Below, in pieces: positions 48,811 to 52,672 of a stretch of 52,672 nt of DNA. The position numbers were made by a program, and so were the translations under genes. Source of the DNA: Candidatus Gastranaerophilales bacterium (GTDB lineage Bacteria; Cyanobacteriota; Vampirovibrionia; Gastranaerophilales; Gastranaerophilaceae); the NCBI GenBank assembly GCA_900552525.1, contig UNSK01000010.1, positions 1 through 52,672 of the forward strand. Reading direction: 5' to 3'. Under the pieces are notes generated by a model, which was given only the letters and a program-made list of their open reading frames with translations, was not told the DNA's origin and made no database searches. The stretch's first letter is position 1. Each line of letters opens with the position of its first letter.

Positions 48811-49587
48811 CTATTCCTTCTTTAAAGCATCATTAAAATCCATTTTCAGATAATCTTTGAAGCGCTTATATAAATCATCACCGCATTTGTCTAATAAATT
48901 CTGCTTTTTATAATATTCAAAAATTATCGGAATTAAATTTATATATTTAAAAGGTTCTTTGTCTGTATAAATAATAGAACCGGCCCTTTGAAAGTAGTTA
49001 TAAAACGGCTTATCTATGTAGTATCCGGTTTTAACCCAGGGAGAATACATCATCCAAAAAACATTATCCTCATAATTGTATCCTTTTGGAAAAATACATT
49101 CTTTATCTTTTATAATTGATGCTTTAAAAATCTTAGACCAGACTGTTACAGGAGTTTTTCTGATTTTTTTGTAATTCATTTTCTGAAATCCCTTCACAGG
49201 CAGTTTCTGAATCTCAGTTTTTCCATCCTCATAAACTTTTTGCGAACCAAAGCAGACAAAATCAGTCTTATACTTTTCAATTGCGCTATACGCTTCTTCA
49301 AAAGCAGTTTCCTCTATCCAATCATCGCTGTCAACAAAAGCTATATATGGTGCGGAAGCGTAATCTAAACCTTTGTTCCTAGCATCTGAAAGACCTCCGT
49401 TTTCTTTGTTAACAATTATAATCTGAGAAGAATATTCCTTTAATATATTTATAGAATTATCAGTAGAACCATCGTTAACACAAATAATTTCCACATCCTT
49501 AAGAGTCTGGTTTATTATACTATCCAAGCATCGTTCCAAATATTTTTCAACATTATAAACAGGTACAATAACAGATATTACAGGCAT
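48811..49587 (-). CDS. GT2-family glycosyltransferase
   Basis: 258 residues. Inverting GT-A transferase: ISVIVPVYNVEKYLERCLDS (about 4-23), EIICVNDGSTDNS (donor site), NGGLSDARNKGLDYA and FVDSDDWIEE (DxD-type). The C-terminal part (YNYEDNVFWMMYSPWV) holds the ED catalytic-base motif. The length is near the minimum for the family. AAGAAGGTG precedes the ATG. Overlaps the GT17 gene by 10 bases. Confidence 0.94.
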   Translation of the reverse strand: MPVISVIVPVYNVEKYLERCLDSIINQTLKDVEIICVNDGSTDNSINILKEYSSQIIIVNKENGGLSDARNKGLDYASAPYIAFVDSDDWIEETAFEEAYSAIEKYKTDFVCFGSQKVYEDGKTEIQKLPVKGFQKMNYKKIRKTPVTVWSKIFKASIIKDKECIFPKGYNYEDNVFWMMYSPWVKTGYYIDKPFYNYFQRAGSIIYTDKEPFKYINLIPIIFEYYKKQNLLDKCGDDLYKRFKDYLKMDFNDALKKE

Positions 49588-50495
49588 TTGAGCACCTTCT
49601 TTATTTTATAAATTCTATGCTGCCACATTGCTCTGGAAAACGAAACCTGATTATTACTATTTATATTTTCTTTGTACTTTTCAATATTCGCTATAAAATA
49701 TTGCGGAAAAATATTAGACATCTCCAGATTAGCAAAAATATCACCGCGCTCTAAGATATCTTCATTATTCTGAATCTTTTCAAGCATAAGGTTATCAGTA
49801 TTTTTATTAGCTGTATTTACCTGCTGCTCTACTATAGAATGCATCTTATACCTGACATTCTCTAAATTTCCAATATAACTAAAATGCCACCCGCCGTTTT
49901 TTATCTTTTTTCCCTTAACAAATCTCAAATAAGTAGGCAGTCCGTATTTTGAATACAAACAATATTTTTTATCTTTTTCTTTAATCTTTTTTTGAGGGTT
50001 GATTAACTCTTTGTACCTGCAAATTTTCGGACTTCTGCAAAACGGAATAGTAACATAAATAGAATTATAGCTAAATCCGAATCTTAGCTGCATTAGAGAA
50101 CATATCCCTTTTTTATATTTTTTGACGGCTTCAGGATTTGGTATCTCATCACAGTCGGAAATTATGATTACATCATCAGGTTTACAATCTTTCAAACCAC
50201 GCATTATTGCATCTCTCTGATAATTCTCATAGAGCCATTTGTTTCCGTCAGAACTTGTTTCAGAATTCTCTAAATCTGGAAAATCATTTACTTTTATATA
50301 AATAATTTTGTCCAAAAATTTGGCAAATCTATCCTTGTTTTGCTCAAAAATGTATTCTTTATGCCTCCCTGTATGGGTTTTATCAGCTTCTGTTATAACA
50401 AAATAATCGACTGTGTCGTATAAAACATTCAGCCTTATTTCAAGAACATCTAATTCATTAAAAAATGGAAAGCAATCGTAAATCATAACACTCAT
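49578..50495 (-). CDS. GT17-family glycosyltransferase
   Basis: 305 residues. GT17 is typified by beta-1,4-N-acetylglucosaminyltransferase III and bacterial relatives. YDCFPFFNELDVLEIRLNVL (about 6-25), TEADKTHTGRHKEY, IIISDCDEIPNPEAV (DxD, about 110-124) and GGWHFSYIGN are all typical. The second in-frame ATG (50486, MIYDCFPF) fits the family start better and has GAGTG just before it, so the first three residues may not be made. It is the first gene of a GT17-GT2-RgpF-like minus-strand operon divergent from an XRE regulator. Confidence 0.9.
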   Translation of the reverse strand: MSVMIYDCFPFFNELDVLEIRLNVLYDTVDYFVITEADKTHTGRHKEYIFEQNKDRFAKFLDKIIYIKVNDFPDLENSETSSDGNKWLYENYQRDAIMRGLKDCKPDDVIIISDCDEIPNPEAVKKYKKGICSLMQLRFGFSYNSIYVTIPFCRSPKICRYKELINPQKKIKEKDKKYCLYSKYGLPTYLRFVKGKKIKNGGWHFSYIGNLENVRYKMHSIVEQQVNTANKNTDNLMLEKIQNNEDILERGDIFANLEMSNIFPQYFIANIEKYKENINSNNQVSFSRAMWQHRIYKIKKVLKCL

Positions 50496-50654
50496 TTACA
50501 TAAAAAGTAATACATGTAATTACCCAAAATAATAACATAAGTTTATCATTTTGTTAATACATCTGACGAATAAATAATTATTATTCGTTACATATATTGT
50601 TTATAGATAGTCATATGTATTTTATTTTAATTAAAGGTAATAGGTTTATTGATT

Positions 50655-50990
50655 ATGTCAAATGTTGATAAATTATATGTAGGCAGAGTTATCCGTCAAA
50701 AGAGAAAAGATTTAGGCTTAAAACAGTCTGAATTAGCAGAAATGGTTGGGATTTCAGAAAAACATTTGAGTAAAATCGAAACCGGAAAAAATTATCCTGC
50801 TTTAGATAATTTTTTCAAAATGACAGAAATATTGAAGCTGTCACTAAAAGATTTTGTATCTGAAGGTATTGATATGGCAGATATTTCATCAAACAAAAAT
50901 AAATTGAAAATGATTGTTAATATTGCAACAGAACAGCAAGTCAATATGTATTTAGACATGATTGAAGTTATCAATCATCACATCAAGTAG
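50655..50990 (+). CDS. XRE-family transcriptional regulator
   Basis: 111 residues. The HTH reads GRVIRQKRKDLGLKQSELAE then ISEKHLSKIETGKNYP (about 9-52), followed by a roughly 50-residue helical tail. The ATG at 50655 (MSNVDKLY) is preferred to the TTG six bases earlier; AAAGGTAATAGG lies upstream. Its place between the divergent GT17 operon and the following GT2 gene (24 bases on) makes local control of surface-glycan genes plausible, but no operator is recognised. It is related in layout to the two XRE genes at 2.3-2.9 kb. Confidence 0.88.
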   Translation: MSNVDKLYVGRVIRQKRKDLGLKQSELAEMVGISEKHLSKIETGKNYPALDNFFKMTEILKLSLKDFVSEGIDMADISSNKNKLKMIVNIATEQQVNMYLDMIEVINHHIK

Positions 50991-51014
50991 TCATAGAAAG
51001 AGCACTTTTTAATA

Positions 51015-51818
51015 ATGAATAAAACTGTAATTATAACACCTGCATTTAATAAATTTGAGATGGCTACAAAACCATTTCTTCAATCTTTATACCAATATAC
51101 TGACGAAAATTCTTTTGATTTGATTATCATTGATAACGGCTCAACCGACGGAACTGTTGAATATCTGGAAAATTTTGCAAAAGAACATTCAAATATCAGA
51201 CTTATACTCAACAAAGAAAATTTAGGGTATTCAAAAGCAAACAATCAAGGAATTAATCTTGCGTTGGAAGGTAATTACAAATACATAGGTCTTTTAAATA
51301 ATGATATTTTGTTTACTCCGGATTGGCTTAAAAATACTCTTGAAGTTTTTGAACTTGATAAACAGCTTGGTATGGTTTCACCTCGCGATGCAGGCAGACC
51401 AAAAATATTTAAAAAGAAATTAACTTCCGACAATTATATTAGTCACTATAAGAATTATTTGAAACGGTTTAAAAAGCCATTTAAATATATGCTTGAGCCT
51501 CTTTTCAGCTGTGTTATTGTAAAGCGGGAAGTTATTGAAAAAATCGGCTTGATGGATGAAAATTTCACACCTGCATTCTGGGAAGACCAGGATTATTGTC
51601 TGAGAGCATTGTATGCAGGATTTAGTCTTGCAACTTCAAATATTTCTTTTGTATTCCATAACCACAGTACAACAAGTTCTGGTGTTAACTCAGAGGTATA
51701 TAAACGCAATGAACAGTATTTCTACCAAAAGCATCCGCTTGGTAAATGGATTTGGGAACATAAGCGTTCTAATGTTATAAAAGATTTAAAAAGATATTTT
51801 GTAGAAAGTATGGAGTAA
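51015..51818 (+). CDS. GT2-family glycosyltransferase
   Basis: 267 residues. GT-A fold: VIITPAFNKFEMATKPFLQS, LIIIDNGSTDGTVEYLEN (donor site, about 36-53), NLGYSKANNQGIN and YIGLLNNDILFTPDWL (DxD equivalent NND). FTPAFWEDQDYCLRALYAGF holds the ED catalytic base (about 186-205). This is the rhamnosyltransferase-like subgroup. AAAGAG lies upstream but the spacing is long. The stop is followed after 4 bases by the next gene, whose ribosome binding site (GGAG) overlaps this stop. Confidence 0.93.
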   Translation: MNKTVIITPAFNKFEMATKPFLQSLYQYTDENSFDLIIIDNGSTDGTVEYLENFAKEHSNIRLILNKENLGYSKANNQGINLALEGNYKYIGLLNNDILFTPDWLKNTLEVFELDKQLGMVSPRDAGRPKIFKKKLTSDNYISHYKNYLKRFKKPFKYMLEPLFSCVIVKREVIEKIGLMDENFTPAFWEDQDYCLRALYAGFSLATSNISFVFHNHSTTSSGVNSEVYKRNEQYFYQKHPLGKWIWEHKRSNVIKDLKRYFVESME

Positions 51819-51822
51819 TCTC

Positions 51823-52665
51823 TTGTTCAAAAAACAATATACTGCACGTTGGATTGAATATAATATTTTAGGGATAAAGTTTAAAATTAAATCAAAACCT
51901 GAGCATATAGACACGGTTAATCTTGTTCTCGAAAGTAATTACGGCATAGGAAACCGTATTTTTGCAATCATCAATGCTCTTGAATATTATTCTCCAAAAA
52001 GAATTAATTTTTTCTGGGATAATAAAGGCTGGGTAAATGAATCTTTTTATTCTTTATTCAAACAAAATTTTCCGTGTGAGATAGTTGAATACAATTCTAT
52101 AGAAGAATGCAAAGGCTGGACAAATTCAAAAAACGAAAGAACTATCCATTTTCCTCAGGCAAGTCTTATAACAGAAGATTTGGTTGAAAGAACTTTAGCA
52201 AAAAATAATATATCCTCAGATGTTGTTAATAAATTTAAGAAATATTTTCAAATGCTCGAGCCTTCAGACAAGGTTAAAGAACGCATAAATAGTTTATCAT
52301 TACCTGAAAATTACACAGCGCTGCAAGTGAGAAATGCGCCTGATTGGGATGATTACGGACGAAATGAAAATTTACAATTATTTCTTGATGAAATTAAAAC
52401 TTTTCCAAAAGATACAATATTTTATTTATCTGCAATGAATAAAGACATATCGGATTTTATAAAAAATAATTCTGATTATAAAATATGTGAACTCATTGAG
52501 AAAAACTATAAATCAATGTATGATGCTATTACAGATTTGTACATAATGTCAAAAGCAGTCAGTGGAATTTATTCTTACGGTTCAACATTTGGCGAGCTGG
52601 CGTGGTGGCTTGCAGATAAAGAACAAAAATTTACAATTGTTGGCTCTAGTAAAAACTGGAGATAG
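51823..52665 (+). CDS. Fucosyltransferase-like protein
   Basis: 280 residues, complete just before the window end. Features of the GT11/GT23/O-FucT-like superfamily: LESNYGIGNRIFAIINALEY (about 37-56, the GxGNRxF/L donor-site motif), TALQVRNAPDWDDYG (xHxR-type Arg), and SYGSTFGELAWWLAD (late S-T-F motif). The start is TTG with GGAG 9 bases upstream, inside the preceding stop region. The sugar is not certain; assignment rests on these motifs only. It ends the GT2-containing operon as far as the window shows. Confidence 0.7.
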   Translation: MFKKQYTARWIEYNILGIKFKIKSKPEHIDTVNLVLESNYGIGNRIFAIINALEYYSPKRINFFWDNKGWVNESFYSLFKQNFPCEIVEYNSIEECKGWTNSKNERTIHFPQASLITEDLVERTLAKNNISSDVVNKFKKYFQMLEPSDKVKERINSLSLPENYTALQVRNAPDWDDYGRNENLQLFLDEIKTFPKDTIFYLSAMNKDISDFIKNNSDYKICELIEKNYKSMYDAITDLYIMSKAVSGIYSYGSTFGELAWWLADKEQKFTIVGSSKNWR

Positions 52666-52672
52666 ATTTGTA

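Overview
The window is 52.7 kb of AT-rich, gene-dense bacterial DNA with two tRNA genes, no phage or transposase genes and no CRISPR array. The best guess for the host is a gut-dwelling, non-photosynthetic relative of cyanobacteria (Gastranaerophilales / Melainabacteria, class Vampirovibrionia). This is inference from protein style, from many orphan proteins with a short N-terminal [NST]F[KR][AGR] motif, and from anaerobe-type functions such as a BadF/HgdC-type ATPase, a GH57 glucanase and a CoA-disulfide-reductase fusion. No search was run.

Layout. 1-5.4 kb: ArsB/NhaD-type transporter, small orphan proteins, two XRE-type regulators (one broken at its 5' end), MscL with a zinc ribbon, and DnaK. 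5.5-12 kb: tRNA-Leu, small orphan proteins, thrS, a CheD-like orphan, tgt-ndk, and a repeat-containing orphan membrane protein. 12-19 kb: ComF-family protein, an HExxH protein, a large ABC1/UbiB-type kinase, metG, and an HNH-like protein translationally coupled to metG. 18.9-31 kb: a DXS-like enzyme with an export signal, a maltose-O-acetyltransferase-like protein, an arginase-family protein, a CAT-anticodon tRNA, gyrB with a structured leader, a CoA-disulfide reductase/rhodanese/TusA/DsrE fusion, an AsmA-like protein and a uracil-DNA-glycosylase-family protein.

31-38.9 kb is a surface-glycan decoration locus: a Rossmann protein, a tandem double LicD, a hexapeptide acyltransferase, a TagD-like cytidylyltransferase, a SAM methyltransferase, a class V aminotransferase, a TagB/TagF-like CDP-alcohol phosphotransferase and an exported alpha/beta hydrolase. 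Together they look able to make a CDP-activated, possibly N-methylated amino-alcohol or glycerol unit and attach it to a glycan. 38.9-44.2 kb: Crp/Fnr regulator divergent from a BadF/HgdC-like ATPase, GH57 glucanase, and a DUF4143 ATPase behind three 23-bp-period direct repeats. 44.2-52.7 kb: a run of glycosyltransferases (GT8+GT-B fusion, GT8, GT32-like, RgpF-like, GT2, GT17, GT2, fucosyltransferase-like) interrupted by a third XRE regulator.

Two signals recur. First, at nine genes an AT-rich -10 box, usually in the extended TGnTAnnnT form, ends only 6-8 bases before the ATG with no ribosome binding site, which predicts leaderless mRNAs. Second, four otherwise unrelated orphan proteins share the short N-terminal motif. 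The most unusual single gene is the DXS-family enzyme with a Sec signal peptide and an altered active-site region.
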